64,000 bases of DNA from Vulcaniibacterium thermophilum (lineage in GTDB: Bacteria > Pseudomonadota > Gammaproteobacteria > Xanthomonadales > Xanthomonadaceae). Under the pieces are notes generated by a model that saw only the letters and a list, made by a program, of their open reading frames with translations, was not told where the DNA came from and searched no databases. Below, piece after piece: positions 1 to 9,390 of the stretch (positions within the stretch are counted from its first letter, which is position 1; each line of letters starts with the position of its first letter). A program made the translations under genes and the position numbers. Location: positions 101,580-165,579 of the forward strand of contig NZ_VOHJ01000003.1 of assembly GCF_007923255.1 (NCBI RefSeq). The letters run 5' to 3'.

Positions 1-77
1 TCGGCGAGATCACCGGCCGGGTCCACCCCGACGATCTGCTCGGCCGCATCTTCGCCAGTTTCTGCATCGGCAAGTGA
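1..77 (+). CDS. mnmE: MnmE (TrmE) tRNA modification GTPase, C-terminal end only
   Basis: Only the last 25 codons are in the window, in the frame starting at base 3. They read GEITGRVHPDD, then LLGRIFASFCIGK and TGA. This is the strongly conserved MnmE C-terminus; the Cys of the final CIGK motif is a catalytic residue in the family. MnmE works with MnmG on the wobble uridine of tRNAs. The gene usually lies close to the replication origin with yidC, rnpA and rpmH, which cannot be checked here. Its 3' end is a known integration site for genomic islands, and a defence island starts right after it. Confidence 0.93.
   Translation, partial: GEITGRVHPDDLLGRIFASFCIGK
60..77 (+). other. Candidate SGI1-type attB/attL core at the mnmE 3' end
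   Basis: The last 18 bp of mnmE, ttctgcatcggcaagtga, match in kind the chromosomal attachment core used by SGI1-family elements at the 3' end of trmE/thdF (recalled core of the type TTCTGTATCGGTAAGTAA). Leftward-reading island genes begin at 252, after 174 bp without a gene, so the position fits integration here. No second copy of the core was found near the other island border (12429-12917), and no integrase is present, so this is an inferred boundary only. Confidence 0.5.
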
Positions 78-251
78 TTTGGGGCTTCGCTCGAGTCCGT
101 GAACGTCCTCAGACGACCGAAAGTGCGGCGTCGCGCACGCATCTAGGCATCATCCCGCGCCCACCCAACGGGCCGGAAACCTGAGGGCCTGACTCCACAA
201 GTGCCCTCCGCAAAAAATCCTCATAGCCAAAATATGGGCACCTCTGGCGCT

Positions 252-3200
252 TCAGGTGGGAATCTCTGGCGGTCCCTCTTCAGGCCGCCAATCGGCCCAC
301 TCCGGCTCAGGAAACACCGGGCTGCCTGGCGACCACAGCTCCACGCTCCCGGCATGCTCCTCGTAGAAAGCCGGATCCGTGGTGACGCGCACCGCCTGCG
401 CCATGCCCGGCAGGCGCAGGCTCCAGTCCGCGTTGCCGAGGGGTTGAAGCTGGATCTGCGGCGGAAGCAGCTCGGGCGCGCGCATCAGCGCGCCCAGCTG
501 TGCCAGGTTCAGGAGGGGTTCCGGCCGGGCCGGCATCACCATATCGTCCTCCAGGATGGCGTCGAGGTCGAAGCCCTGCTCCTCGGCCGCATCCGCTTCC
601 TGCGCGACTTCTTCGAGCACTTCCCGGCGCGCGGCTTCGTCTCGCGTGGCGCCAGTCAACACGTGTGCGGAGATCAGGCTGGGCAGCTTGGAGAGGATCG
701 GCTGCAGCTTGCCGACCACGGCCTGGAATAGGTCGATGCGCGAGCCGAGCGCGCGGTACACGTCGGCCTCGATGCTGTCCTCGTAGTGCAGATTGATGAT
801 ACGGATCTCGGGGAAGCGCTGCCCGAGTCGGTCGATACGACCGATGCGCTGTTCCACGCGCATCGGGTTCCAAGGCATGTCGTAGTTGATCAGCGCACCG
901 CAGAACTGGAAGTTCAGGCCTTCCGCCGCGGCGTCAGTGCAGAGCAGCACGTGCGCCTCGCCCTGCCGAAAGCGGCGCTTGGTCTCATCGCGGGAAATCA
1001 CACGCCATGACCCGTCCTGGCTGCGGATCTCGCCGCCGCGGCCGGAGAAGCACATCAGCTTCAGATCGTCCTGGCCCGAAAGGTTTTCCCTCAGCAGGTC
1101 CATCGTGTCGGTGAACTGGGTGAACACCATCACCTGCGCGTGTCCGCCCGCGCGCAGCTCCGCAATTGTCTCGCGCAGGGCGCCGAGCTTGGTGTCCTCG
1201 GGCAGGCCGCGCGCCAGTCGCAACAGGGTCTCGATCTCGCCGGCCTCCTCGCGGGCAAGCGCCGCGCGCTCAGCCGCATCGAGGTCGGCCTCGTCCCCGG
1301 CGTCCGCATCCCACTCCAAAGTCTCACGATCATCCGCGGAGAGCAGGTCCGGTACGGCGCCGCCCTGCCGGACAGCTTGCAGGTGCTTGTCGAGGGTCAG
1401 GATCAAGGCGCGGATGCTGCTGGCCAGGCGGCGACGGTAGATCGTCAGTACGAAGCCGATGGCTGAGCGCTCTTCCTTTGACGCCTTGTTGTAAGTCTGG
1501 GTGATGTAGTCCTCAAGCGCGGCGTAGAGCGCGGCTTCGCCCTCGCTCATGTCGAGGAAGCGGTCTTCGACCCTGCGGGTCGCCACCCGCGTCGAGATCA
1601 GTCCCCGCTCGTGATAGCGACGCAGCAAGGCGCGCGTGTGCCGAGAGATCAGGCAGCTGACCGGTGAGGCCTGCCGTGCCACGCGCAGGGCGAGCTGCCG
1701 GTCCTCCGCGCTGAGCATGCGGCGGGGAATACTGGCCTCCGAGCGCAGGGCATCCAACACGCGGCGCAGGCGCAGCGCGCCCACGCCCTCCAGCCGCCGC
1801 TGAAGCTGCGCCGGATCGCGCAGGCCGAAGCGCCGCTCGGCCGCTGTGAACAGCCGCGCAATGCGATCCAGTGCTTCGTTCGAGGGGTTCGGATGCGCCA
1901 CCAGCTCGAAGAAGTCGAGAAAGGCACGGTCATGCCAGCCGTCTGGGAGGCCGAGCAGGGCGAGCAGATCCCACACCTCGATCGGATGCACCTGCATCGG
2001 CGTCGCGGTGAGCAGCACGAGGCCAGGCACGCGTGGCGCCAGCTCGCGCATCAGCCGCAGGAGGGCATTGGGCCGCGCGTCGGCGAGATTGACCAAGCTG
2101 CGCCGACGGGCGTGATGCGCCTCGTCCAGCACCACAAGGTCCCAAGGCTCGGCCTGGTTGACCACCTCGTCGAAGCGGTCCTGCCGGCGCAGCAGATGGC
2201 TGGAAACGATCACCGCAGGCTGGCGATGCCATTCGGAACGCAGCACGGCCACTTCGCGCCCCTCGGGCTGCGCCGGCGTGGGCTGCCAGCGCAGCACATG
2301 GCCGTCGTAGATCGGCCAGTTCAGGTTGAACTTCTCGCGCAGCTCGATCTGCCACTGCTTGCAGACGCTGGCTGGCGCCATGACCAGGATGCGGCTGGCA
2401 CGCCTTGCGAGCCAGGCCTGACGCAGCAGCAGACCGGCCTGGATGGTCTTGCCGAGGCCCACCTCGTCGGCGATCAGCAGGCGCGGCGGCCATTGGTCGT
2501 AGAGGCGATGGAAGGCGCGCACCTGGTGCGGCCAGGGCGTCACCGCCGCCGTCGCCTCCCCCACCAGCGCGCCGCCGCCGGGCAGTTTCGGCGCCTCGCG
2601 GATGAAGCCCCACAGCGCGCGCCTGCGTTCGTCCCAGTCGATCACCGGCGTCGCCGGCCGGAGATCGCGCGACGGCACCGGGGTCTTGCTCTCGTCTTCA
2701 CGCTCGTCCGGGTGTGGCAACAGGCGGGTGGGGAGCCGGTCGTCCGGCGGCAGGAAACGCAGCAGGTCCTGGCGGGCGGCGGCCGGCACGTCCAGGGTGA
2801 TGACCCGGCCGGCCCGGTCGGCCCACAGGCGGGCGAAGCTCTCCTCCTCCGCGGCAACGCGCTCGGGTTCCACCCAGGAGCGGAAAAGATTCAGGCTCTC
2901 CCAGTTGAGTGTCCAGCCGGCAGCGGTCTCATTGAGGCTGCCGTTGAAGGCGATCTTGTCGCCGCTCTTGTCCTCGAAGATGCCCGACTTCTCGTGGAAC
3001 AGCGGCCCGCTAGCAGCGAGCGGGCGGCGCTGGGCATCGCAGGGAATGGCGACCTTGGTCTCCAGGATTCCGCGCGCCACCATCCAGGCCAGCAGGGCCA
3101 GCGCATCGGTCTCCTCCGGGCGCTGCGGCTGCAGCGGACTCGCCAGCAGCTGCGCCTCCACCGTGTCCCGCAGTGACTGCCCCTGCTCGATGGCCCGCAC

Positions 3201-3428
3201 CTCGGGCTCATCGAGCGTGCAGCCGATGATCAGCCGCATCCGGCCGCCGTTGTGGATCAGGTACTCGACGCCACGCGCTGCCAGCGTCAGCGCCCGCGCG
3301 TTGAAGTAGCCGGTGGTGCGGTCGTAGCTGTGCGCGCAACGCAGGGCCGGCACGTACACGAGATCGAGCAGGTTGCCCTGCTCGGGCGTGTAGCGGATAC
3401 GCCAGTCGTGGTCGCGCAGCAGGCTCAC
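252..3428 (-). CDS. PLD-like plus SNF2-family helicase, defence island
   Basis: 1058 aa. The N-terminal part (about residues 1-215) resembles a phospholipase-D-like nuclease fold, with an HEK at 145-147 and NGSLNE at 162-167. A Swi2/Snf2 helicase follows: motif I DEVGLGKT at 321-328, DEAH at 435-438, motif III LLTATPMQ, and motifs V/VI with AAAEGLN and QRIGRIDRLGQ. Proteins of this build move on or remodel duplex DNA and occur in DISARM-like systems (compare DrmD helicase and DrmC PLD). It is the last gene of the island; its ATG overlaps the methyltransferase stop by 4 bp, so the two are translationally coupled. The fold calls are from motifs; the PLD call is weaker than the helicase call. 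Confidence 0.85.
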   Translation of the reverse strand: MSLLRDHDWRIRYTPEQGNLLDLVYVPALRCAHSYDRTTGYFNARALTLAARGVEYLIHNGGRMRLIIGCTLDEPEVRAIEQGQSLRDTVEAQLLASPLQPQRPEETDALALLAWMVARGILETKVAIPCDAQRRPLAASGPLFHEKSGIFEDKSGDKIAFNGSLNETAAGWTLNWESLNLFRSWVEPERVAAEEESFARLWADRAGRVITLDVPAAARQDLLRFLPPDDRLPTRLLPHPDEREDESKTPVPSRDLRPATPVIDWDERRRALWGFIREAPKLPGGGALVGEATAAVTPWPHQVRAFHRLYDQWPPRLLIADEVGLGKTIQAGLLLRQAWLARRASRILVMAPASVCKQWQIELREKFNLNWPIYDGHVLRWQPTPAQPEGREVAVLRSEWHRQPAVIVSSHLLRRQDRFDEVVNQAEPWDLVVLDEAHHARRRSLVNLADARPNALLRLMRELAPRVPGLVLLTATPMQVHPIEVWDLLALLGLPDGWHDRAFLDFFELVAHPNPSNEALDRIARLFTAAERRFGLRDPAQLQRRLEGVGALRLRRVLDALRSEASIPRRMLSAEDRQLALRVARQASPVSCLISRHTRALLRRYHERGLISTRVATRRVEDRFLDMSEGEAALYAALEDYITQTYNKASKEERSAIGFVLTIYRRRLASSIRALILTLDKHLQAVRQGGAVPDLLSADDRETLEWDADAGDEADLDAAERAALAREEAGEIETLLRLARGLPEDTKLGALRETIAELRAGGHAQVMVFTQFTDTMDLLRENLSGQDDLKLMCFSGRGGEIRSQDGSWRVISRDETKRRFRQGEAHVLLCTDAAAEGLNFQFCGALINYDMPWNPMRVEQRIGRIDRLGQRFPEIRIINLHYEDSIEADVYRALGSRIDLFQAVVGKLQPILSKLPSLISAHVLTGATRDEAARREVLEEVAQEADAAEEQGFDLDAILEDDMVMPARPEPLLNLAQLGALMRAPELLPPQIQLQPLGNADWSLRLPGMAQAVRVTTDPAFYEEHAGSVELWSPGSPVFPEPEWADWRPEEGPPEIPT

Positions 3429-6400
3429 CCGGCCGCCTCCAGGGCGCGCTGCTGCTCTTCGAACATGCGCAACTGCTCGGGCTGCCCGATCTGATCGGCG
3501 AAGGCCAGTCGGCGCAGCTTCTCCAGCGCGTCGAAGTCGCCGGCGTGGTCTTCGGCCTCGCCGGCCTCACCGCGCAGGCCCGGCGGCACCGGCAGCACCT
3601 CCAGCAAGGCCTCCAGCGCGAGCAGAAACTTCGGCTCCCGATCCAGGCCGTTGTGCTGGACCAACTCCAGCGCCGCCGCCGCGCCCCGGCTGCGCGCCCG
3701 ATGGGCGGCATGGTGCAGGGCGTCGAGCATGCTGCTGGAGCCGTCGGCCGCGCCGGCACGGCCCTTGGCGATGCGGGCCGCGGAATCGAGCAGGTGCAGA
3801 TTGTTCTGCTTCTTCTCGGCCAGCTTGCCGACGATGTCGCGCTCCAGGTCCACGCCCACGGCGCGGGCCAGCATCAGGGCTTCGTCGTAGGGAAATTCCG
3901 GCGCGCCGAAGCTGTCCCAGGCCAGCACGAACCAGGCGGTGATGGGATCCAGCTCGGCGCGGGTGTTCTGCTGCACGAGCTGCTTCAAGCGCCAGTCCTT
4001 CACCTCGCGCCGCGCCGCTTCCAGCGCGTCCTCGGGCGTGGCCTCGTAGGGGTCCGATGCCTCCTGGAACAGCGCGGCCTGCCGATTGCGGCGGGCCTGC
4101 TCGGGCTGCGGGCGCGGCCGGCCGCGGCGCAGCGGCCAGTGCTTCGAGAACTCCTCCAGCGCCGGCCCAAAGCTCGCGAGGTACAGGTCGACGCCGCGGA
4201 TGCCCGCTTGCTGGAACGCGCCGACGCGCTCGCGCACCTTGGCGGCCAGCAAAGGCTCCACGTCTTCCCAATACAGGGTGTCATCAGCCGCCTTGGGAGG
4301 CCGCGGCCGGCAGACCAGGAAGATCGTGCTGTTGGCGGCGGCCTTGTCCTTGATGTGCAGCGAGCCTTCGGCCTCGGTGTTGATCGGCCACGAGGCGGTG
4401 ATGGTGAAGCCGGCCTCCATCAGGCCCTTGGTCAGCGCGTCCCAGGCGCCGGTGGCTTTGTGGGTGAACATCAAAGTCATGATGCCGTCGGGCTTCAGCA
4501 CGCGCCGGCACTCGGCGAAGATCGCCGCCATGCGCTGCTGGTAGTCGCGCCCGGCCAGCACCTTGGCGCCCTTCTCGCCGCGGAAGCGTGCCGGGTTGGC
4601 CACCGCCTCGCTGTCCTTGTCGGTGAGCTGGCGGCGGAACAGGTCCGGATAGACGCGGCCCGCCGTGCGCTTGAGCCAGACGTAGAAGAAGTCCGACAGC
4701 TCGGCGTACATCACGTTGTCGTAGTAGGGCGGGTCCATCACCACGCAGTCGATGCTGGCATCGCCGATATGGTCCAGCGCATCGCCCGACTTGCAGCTCA
4801 GCTCGATGGTCTGGGCGGCGTAGGACGGCGCGCTTTCGGCCACGAACAGGCCCTCCCCCATACGCTGGTCGAGTTCGCTGGTTTTACGGCCCTTCTTGCC
4901 ACCCCCCGCCTCGGGGCGCACCAGGGCCACCAGCTCGCCGATGCACTTGGCCGTCTGCTCGATCGCCCAGTCGAAGCCCAAACCGGCAATCAGCGGCGCC
5001 ATCTCGGCATAGGACCACTTGAAGGCGAAGTCGTGTCGATCAAACGTGTTGACCATGACTTCGCGATTCGAGTGCCAACGCGCCATACGCGAGTTGTAAT
5101 CGCGCAGCTTGTCCAGCGACAGGGCGAGGTAGCCGAAGGCCGCCCGCGTCAGCTCGTCCAGTCGACCCGCGGCGCGCTCCTCTTCCAGCAGCTCGCGGTA
5201 GACCTCCACGGCGGTGACATGGCCCAGCAGCTGGCGCGGCGAGAACAGGTCGCGCCACAGTGGCATGCCGTACTGGATCGGTCGATCATCGTTGATGGTG
5301 GGCGGGACACGCTCGCTGGGGATGTCATCGTTCGCCTCCCACAGCGGCATCTTCTCGGCCAGCCGCTCCGCAATGAGTTCGGACACCTCGTCCTCGGCGG
5401 TGGGAGCGCGATAGCCGCGCTCCCAGCTCTCCTTCTTGCGTCCGGTCTTGGTGGTCTTCAGCACACGGCGCTTGTAGACGATGGCGTAGAGCTGCTCGCC
5501 CATGCGCCCGGCCTGGGCCTCGGCCTTGATGTAGTCGCCGTCGATCGGGCGGCCGCAGTCGGGAAACGGACACAGGCCATCGCCGCGCGCCACCGTGCCT
5601 TCGGATTGGTCTTTGGCCTTGGCGACGATCTCGAAGCCGCAGCGCCGGGTCGTGGTATCCGGCTTCAGCCGCACGCCGGTGCCATCGCCCGCCAGCTTCC
5701 AGTTCGGCGACAGCGGCACCAGGCCATCGCAATGCGGGCAGGTGATGGTGCGGGCCCAGAGGTAGGTGAGGTCGATCTGATCCGGCAGGGAACGCTGCGG
5801 AAAGACCTCGCCGATGCGGTCCTCGATGCGCGAGCGAAGCTGCGCCGCAATCGCTTTGAATCGGGTTCGTGCGCTGCTGCCCAGCCGGACTGGCCAATCG
5901 ATAGTCGCACGCTCGATGAGGACGGCAACTGGGTTCAGATCGTTGGCGTAGGTCGGGAGGCCGAGACGCACAGCCTCGAATGGAATCGAACCTCCACCGG
6001 CTGTTGGGTCGAGCACCGAGGGGGCCGAAAGTCCGAGGCGAGTCGCCTCTTGGATGATCCAGCTGCGCTCACTCAGCGACGGCTGATACGCAAATGCGCG
6101 GGGATAGCCGTAAGGGTCCAGCACGCGGTTGCCTGTGCGGCGTGCGTTCTCGATGAGTTTCTGCGCGCGCACCGGATCGCCATGAATCCCCATCACTCGC
6201 ATGAACTGGTCTTGATCGGCGTCCGCTGGAAGCAGCGACGCCAGAACGGCCGCCCGCGACGCCACCAGCGGCCGCCGCGCCCACCACACGTGCAGGTAGT
6301 AGGTCGGTGGCAAGGCCGTCATCGAACGCCGCTCGCGCACGCTCTCCTCGCCAAGTGCTGCGATAGGCAACCAGTGTTCGATCAGGCGTGAAGTCGTCAT
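3425..6400 (-). CDS. DUF1156 (COG1743-type) adenine-specific DNA methyltransferase with Zn-ribbon
   Basis: 991 aa. The N-terminus carries the DUF1156 signature HVWWARRPLVASRA (about 37-50). The SAM-binding motif I is DPTAGGGSIPFEA at 131-143 and the catalytic motif IV is DPPY at 556-559, as in N6-adenine methyltransferases. Between them, CPHC at 221-224 with a later Cys-rich stretch forms a probable Zn-ribbon. The family occurs in defence islands beside DUF499 ATPases and helicases, where methylation would mark self DNA. It overlaps the helicase gene by 4 bp and follows the frameshifted gene by 27 bp. Target sequence cannot be read from the gene. Confidence 0.9.
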   Translation of the reverse strand: MTTSRLIEHWLPIAALGEESVRERRSMTALPPTYYLHVWWARRPLVASRAAVLASLLPADADQDQFMRVMGIHGDPVRAQKLIENARRTGNRVLDPYGYPRAFAYQPSLSERSWIIQEATRLGLSAPSVLDPTAGGGSIPFEAVRLGLPTYANDLNPVAVLIERATIDWPVRLGSSARTRFKAIAAQLRSRIEDRIGEVFPQRSLPDQIDLTYLWARTITCPHCDGLVPLSPNWKLAGDGTGVRLKPDTTTRRCGFEIVAKAKDQSEGTVARGDGLCPFPDCGRPIDGDYIKAEAQAGRMGEQLYAIVYKRRVLKTTKTGRKKESWERGYRAPTAEDEVSELIAERLAEKMPLWEANDDIPSERVPPTINDDRPIQYGMPLWRDLFSPRQLLGHVTAVEVYRELLEEERAAGRLDELTRAAFGYLALSLDKLRDYNSRMARWHSNREVMVNTFDRHDFAFKWSYAEMAPLIAGLGFDWAIEQTAKCIGELVALVRPEAGGGKKGRKTSELDQRMGEGLFVAESAPSYAAQTIELSCKSGDALDHIGDASIDCVVMDPPYYDNVMYAELSDFFYVWLKRTAGRVYPDLFRRQLTDKDSEAVANPARFRGEKGAKVLAGRDYQQRMAAIFAECRRVLKPDGIMTLMFTHKATGAWDALTKGLMEAGFTITASWPINTEAEGSLHIKDKAAANSTIFLVCRPRPPKAADDTLYWEDVEPLLAAKVRERVGAFQQAGIRGVDLYLASFGPALEEFSKHWPLRRGRPRPQPEQARRNRQAALFQEASDPYEATPEDALEAARREVKDWRLKQLVQQNTRAELDPITAWFVLAWDSFGAPEFPYDEALMLARAVGVDLERDIVGKLAEKKQNNLHLLDSAARIAKGRAGAADGSSSMLDALHHAAHRARSRGAAAALELVQHNGLDREPKFLLALEALLEVLPVPPGLRGEAGEAEDHAGDFDALEKLRRLAFADQIGQPEQLRMFEEQQRALEAAG

Positions 6401-6427
6401 TGCGCGTTCCCGTGGTCGTTCGCGTCG

Positions 6428-7052
6428 TCAAGAAAAGCGGCGCATGTCCGCCACGTAGTCGTCATAGGTTCGCCAGCCCAGCAGGGTGATGACCGGCATC
6501 GCCAGATTGGCCGTGCTGTAGTCGCCGAAGGGTGCGCCAAAATCCTGCGCCAGGCCTTGGAACACCTGCACGGTCGCCGGCCGACATTGCCCCTCCTCCC
6601 AATGGATCGCCTGGTTGCGGGCGCCGCGGATCACCGCCTTTAGCGTCTGGCTACCCACCGCCCGGCCCATCGGGCCAGTTGGCTTCTTCGCCGAAGGCCG
6701 CTGAAAGTCCCTGGTTCGCAATCTGCAGCAGGTTGCCCGCCAGCGCGCCCATTGCAAACGTGCGCGCCTCCCTCGCCGCCCGCAGCCCCTCCAGCGCCTG
6801 CTGTTGGTCATGCCGCTCGCGGTCTGGGCCGAAGTAGGTCTCCCAGTGCCGACCGACGCCGAGCATCACGTCATCCGGGGTCTCGGCGTCATCGATGATG
6901 GTCTGCGTCCGCACATACTCGGCCTGCACCTGCCGCTCCAGCGTCGCCACGCGGGCCGACAGCGCATCGATCCCGGCTTGCTCGTGCCAGATGGCGTCCA
7001 GCAGGCTGCGCGCGGCGTACTCGGTCGCGTCCAGGTACTCGGCGAGCGTCAT
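6428..7052 (-). pseudogene. Unknown defence-island protein split by a +1 frameshift
   Basis: Frame A starts with ATG at 7052 (MTLAEYLDATEYAARS) and stops at 6651 after 133 codons. A second frame, open from 6811 to 6428, continues with well-formed protein (SQTLKAVIRGARNQAIHWEE, then WRTYDDYVADMRRFS). Moving +1 within 6651-6690 joins them into one protein of about 208 aa. The first part of frame B and the last residues of frame A look noncoding, which supports a single interrupted gene. The frame A end reads GGT GGG TAG C. Three readings are possible: a real mutation, a sequencing error, or programmed +1 shifting at the stop. I do not recognise the family; it is mostly helical with no membrane segment. 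Confidence 0.6.
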
Positions 7053-7179
7053 GGCGAGCGCCTCCTCGCCCGATGGCTGGCCCGGATCGGTTCGGCGGGA
7101 TCGAAATGCGCCCGGAAATGCCCGGCGCGCATTTCTCGCTCATTCATCGGCTGGAAATGCGACATCAATGCGCGCCGTC

Positions 7180-8907
7180 TCATTCCGTCGTCCCCGCGGG
7201 CACCCAGCGATGCTGGGCACCGCGACCGCGGCCGGGCGCACGCAGCTCGGGGTGGGCAGCGCGCAGTTCACGCATCAGGCGAACCACCTGCGAGCGGTCC
7301 AGATGGGTGATCCGGCGCAGATCCTCGTTGGTCAGGCCCGGCTCGCCGCGAGCGGCGCGCTCCTGCAGAAGCGAAAGGATGCGGGTCTTGGCCGCTTCCA
7401 GGCTGATGCGTCGCTGCCGATCCGGATCGCCGCTACCGCCCAGGCGGCGATGCAGGTCGGCACGCAGCGTCCAGTAGCTGCCTCGCCCGCCGGCCCCACC
7501 GCGTTCGAGATAGCCGCGCTCGGTCTCCATCGCGTTCAGCGTTTCCCGCGCCAGCGCCTCGCCGCGCTGACACAGCCGGGCGGCGGTGGAGGTGTCGATT
7601 TCCGGGTGGGTGAGGAGGTGCTGCAGGACCAGCAGCTGGTCCACGTCGAGGTCGCGGCCGGCTTCGGACTCCTCCTGGGCGAAGCGCCGGAACGGCTCGG
7701 AGAACTCATGGCGCAGGAAGGTGACGGTCACCGATTCGCCGCGCTCCTCGATCGCCGGCGGCGGTTTGCCCTCCAAGAGGAAGGCCTTGAACATGCGACT
7801 GACACCGAGGTTGCTGCGGTTGACCAGGCGCAGCTGCACCAGCGCGTTGACCAGCATCGGATTCCGCGGCGCCGGCGGGTGGTGGAGGATGTTCTCGGGC
7901 GTGATGTCGCCGACCAGGCCGCCTGGGTTGCTGATCTCCAGGCGTTGCGGGTACTGCTTGACGATGATCGGCGCGCCGCGCTGGTAGTCGGCGTGGCAGA
8001 GCGCGTTCAGCAGCGCCTCGCGCAGGGCCAGCTCGGGATAGGCGCGGTACTCGAAGTGATACAGGCCCTGCTGGACGGTGGCGATGGGGTTGTCGGCCAT
8101 GACCCGGTCCAGCAGCCTGATAAGCGCCACCGGCAGAGCTTCGCCGCCGTCGGCACGGTCGCTGTACTCGGTGGCGTTGCGCATGCGCAGATGGGTCCAG
8201 CCGTAACCGGAGACGTTGCGCGCGATGGCTTCGGGCGTGCCGGCGAGCAGCAGGGCCGCGATGGTCAGCCGCCCATTCGGGGCCAGGCCCAGCCTGTCGA
8301 TCAGGTCGCGATCGGACAGCGTCAGCAGGTCTTCCGGGCTGCGCTCGGCGCGGGCGGCCCGGCGCAGGGCCTCCAGCGCGGAGGGCGAAAGATCCGACCA
8401 GGTCGCTTCAGCAGGCTGGGCGGAGTAATCGGCCTGGCCTGAGGCCATCAGCAGGTCGCGGCGGGCGCTGCCGGTGAGCGGCTCGCAGCTCTTGTCAATG
8501 CGGATGCTGCCGCGACCGGCGCTGTCGGTGTAGGGCCGCATCGGGCCACGCACCTGCATCAGCAGCAGCCGGCCGGTGCCCTCGGGGACCGACAACTCCT
8601 CGAAATCCGGCGTCAGGCGCGGGTCGGTGTTGGCGTAGATCTCGCGGACCAGGGTGTTGGTGTCGATCTCCGGCGGCACGCCGAGGATGGCGGCGCGGCG
8701 ACCGATCACCCGGTCGGCCACGCCGAGCACCACGGTGCCGCCACCGCCGTTGGCCATGCATACGGCTACGTCAATCAGCGTGCGCCGCATGTCGGACAGG
8801 CTGCGCCCGTCCCAGCGCTTGAAGTCGAGGTCCTGGGCTTCGAGCGCGTCGGCCTCGACCTCATCGAGACGGTCGAGCAGTTCGCGTACGTCCTGGACGC
8901 TGCGCAC
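7180..8907 (-). CDS. AlbA_2 (Schlafen-like) domain, COG2865-type ATP-binding protein
   Basis: 575 aa from a GTG at 8907, 6 bp after the previous gene. The N-terminus (about 15-130) has the AlbA_2 pattern: acidic DFK near 28-30, then MANGGGGTVVLGV at 51-63, and an RIDKS motif. A middle region, LREALLNALCHADYQRG followed by LEISNPGG, resembles the HATPase_c_4 domain. The C-terminus looks like winged-helix DNA binding (LTNEDLRRITHLDRSQVVRL). Such proteins are often annotated as RecG-like or transcriptional regulators and recur in defence loci. In this operon it may be a regulator or nucleic-acid sensor; that role is inference. Confidence 0.8.
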   Translation of the reverse strand: MRSVQDVRELLDRLDEVEADALEAQDLDFKRWDGRSLSDMRRTLIDVAVCMANGGGGTVVLGVADRVIGRRAAILGVPPEIDTNTLVREIYANTDPRLTPDFEELSVPEGTGRLLLMQVRGPMRPYTDSAGRGSIRIDKSCEPLTGSARRDLLMASGQADYSAQPAEATWSDLSPSALEALRRAARAERSPEDLLTLSDRDLIDRLGLAPNGRLTIAALLLAGTPEAIARNVSGYGWTHLRMRNATEYSDRADGGEALPVALIRLLDRVMADNPIATVQQGLYHFEYRAYPELALREALLNALCHADYQRGAPIIVKQYPQRLEISNPGGLVGDITPENILHHPPAPRNPMLVNALVQLRLVNRSNLGVSRMFKAFLLEGKPPPAIEERGESVTVTFLRHEFSEPFRRFAQEESEAGRDLDVDQLLVLQHLLTHPEIDTSTAARLCQRGEALARETLNAMETERGYLERGGAGGRGSYWTLRADLHRRLGGSGDPDRQRRISLEAAKTRILSLLQERAARGEPGLTNEDLRRITHLDRSQVVRLMRELRAAHPELRAPGRGRGAQHRWVPAGTTE

Positions 8908-8913
8908 GGCGTA

Positions 8914-9390
8914 TCAATCCTCCGAGGCGCTGAGCACGATGCGCAGGGCCTGCAGCACGCGCCTCGGCTTGCGCCGGTGCATGACCATGCCGAGCCAGTA
9001 GGCGGCTTCCTCGCGGCCCATGCGTTCGATGCCGTCCACGCAGGCCTGCATGTTCTCACGGTTACGCATGGGGGCCAGGGTGCGGAAGAGCAGGCCCAGG
9101 ATCAGGGCGCTTTCCTCGTCCAAGGGCTGGGTATTGCGACGCCCGGGCTGGCCCGGCCCCAGGCGGACACCTTGCTGGCGCAGCATGCGCAGGATACGCG
9201 GCTCGAAGCGCTCCAGCCCGGCGCCGCGCAGGCCGCCGACGAAAACGGCCTCGCCATCCTCGCTGGTGGCGACCGGCAGGCGATAGACGCGCATCTCGCT
9301 GTCGCCCGGGCCGTGGCGGTAGAGCCTCAGCTCGTAACGGGGCGCCGCGCTGCGGGCGGGGCGGATGGATTTGACGTTGCGGCCCGCCAT
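8914..9390 (-). CDS. Unknown 158-aa defence-island protein
   Basis: 158 aa, basic at both ends, no signal peptide or membrane segment. The first half looks like a small beta-rich unit (YELRLYRHGPGD, then YRLPVATSEDGEAVFVGG). The second half is helical (EESALILGLLFRTLAPMRN and AAYWLGMVMHRRKPRRVLQAL). Its ATG overlaps the DUF499 stop by one base (TGATG), so translation is coupled and it is probably a partner of that ATPase. I do not recognise the family. Confidence 0.75.
   Translation of the reverse strand: MAGRNVKSIRPARSAAPRYELRLYRHGPGDSEMRVYRLPVATSEDGEAVFVGGLRGAGLERFEPRILRMLRQQGVRLGPGQPGRRNTQPLDEESALILGLLFRTLAPMRNRENMQACVDGIERMGREEAAYWLGMVMHRRKPRRVLQALRIVLSASED

Noticed and set aside
78..251. 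Replication origin or tRNA beside mnmE
   Set aside because: No DnaA-box cluster, AT-rich unwinding element or tRNA fold was seen in the available sequence.
3545..6391. 948-codon open frame on the plus strand opposite the methyltransferase
   Set aside because: Shadow of GC-rich coding sequence; the minus-strand frame has clear DUF1156 and methyltransferase motifs while this one is Arg/Ala/Gly/His low complexity.
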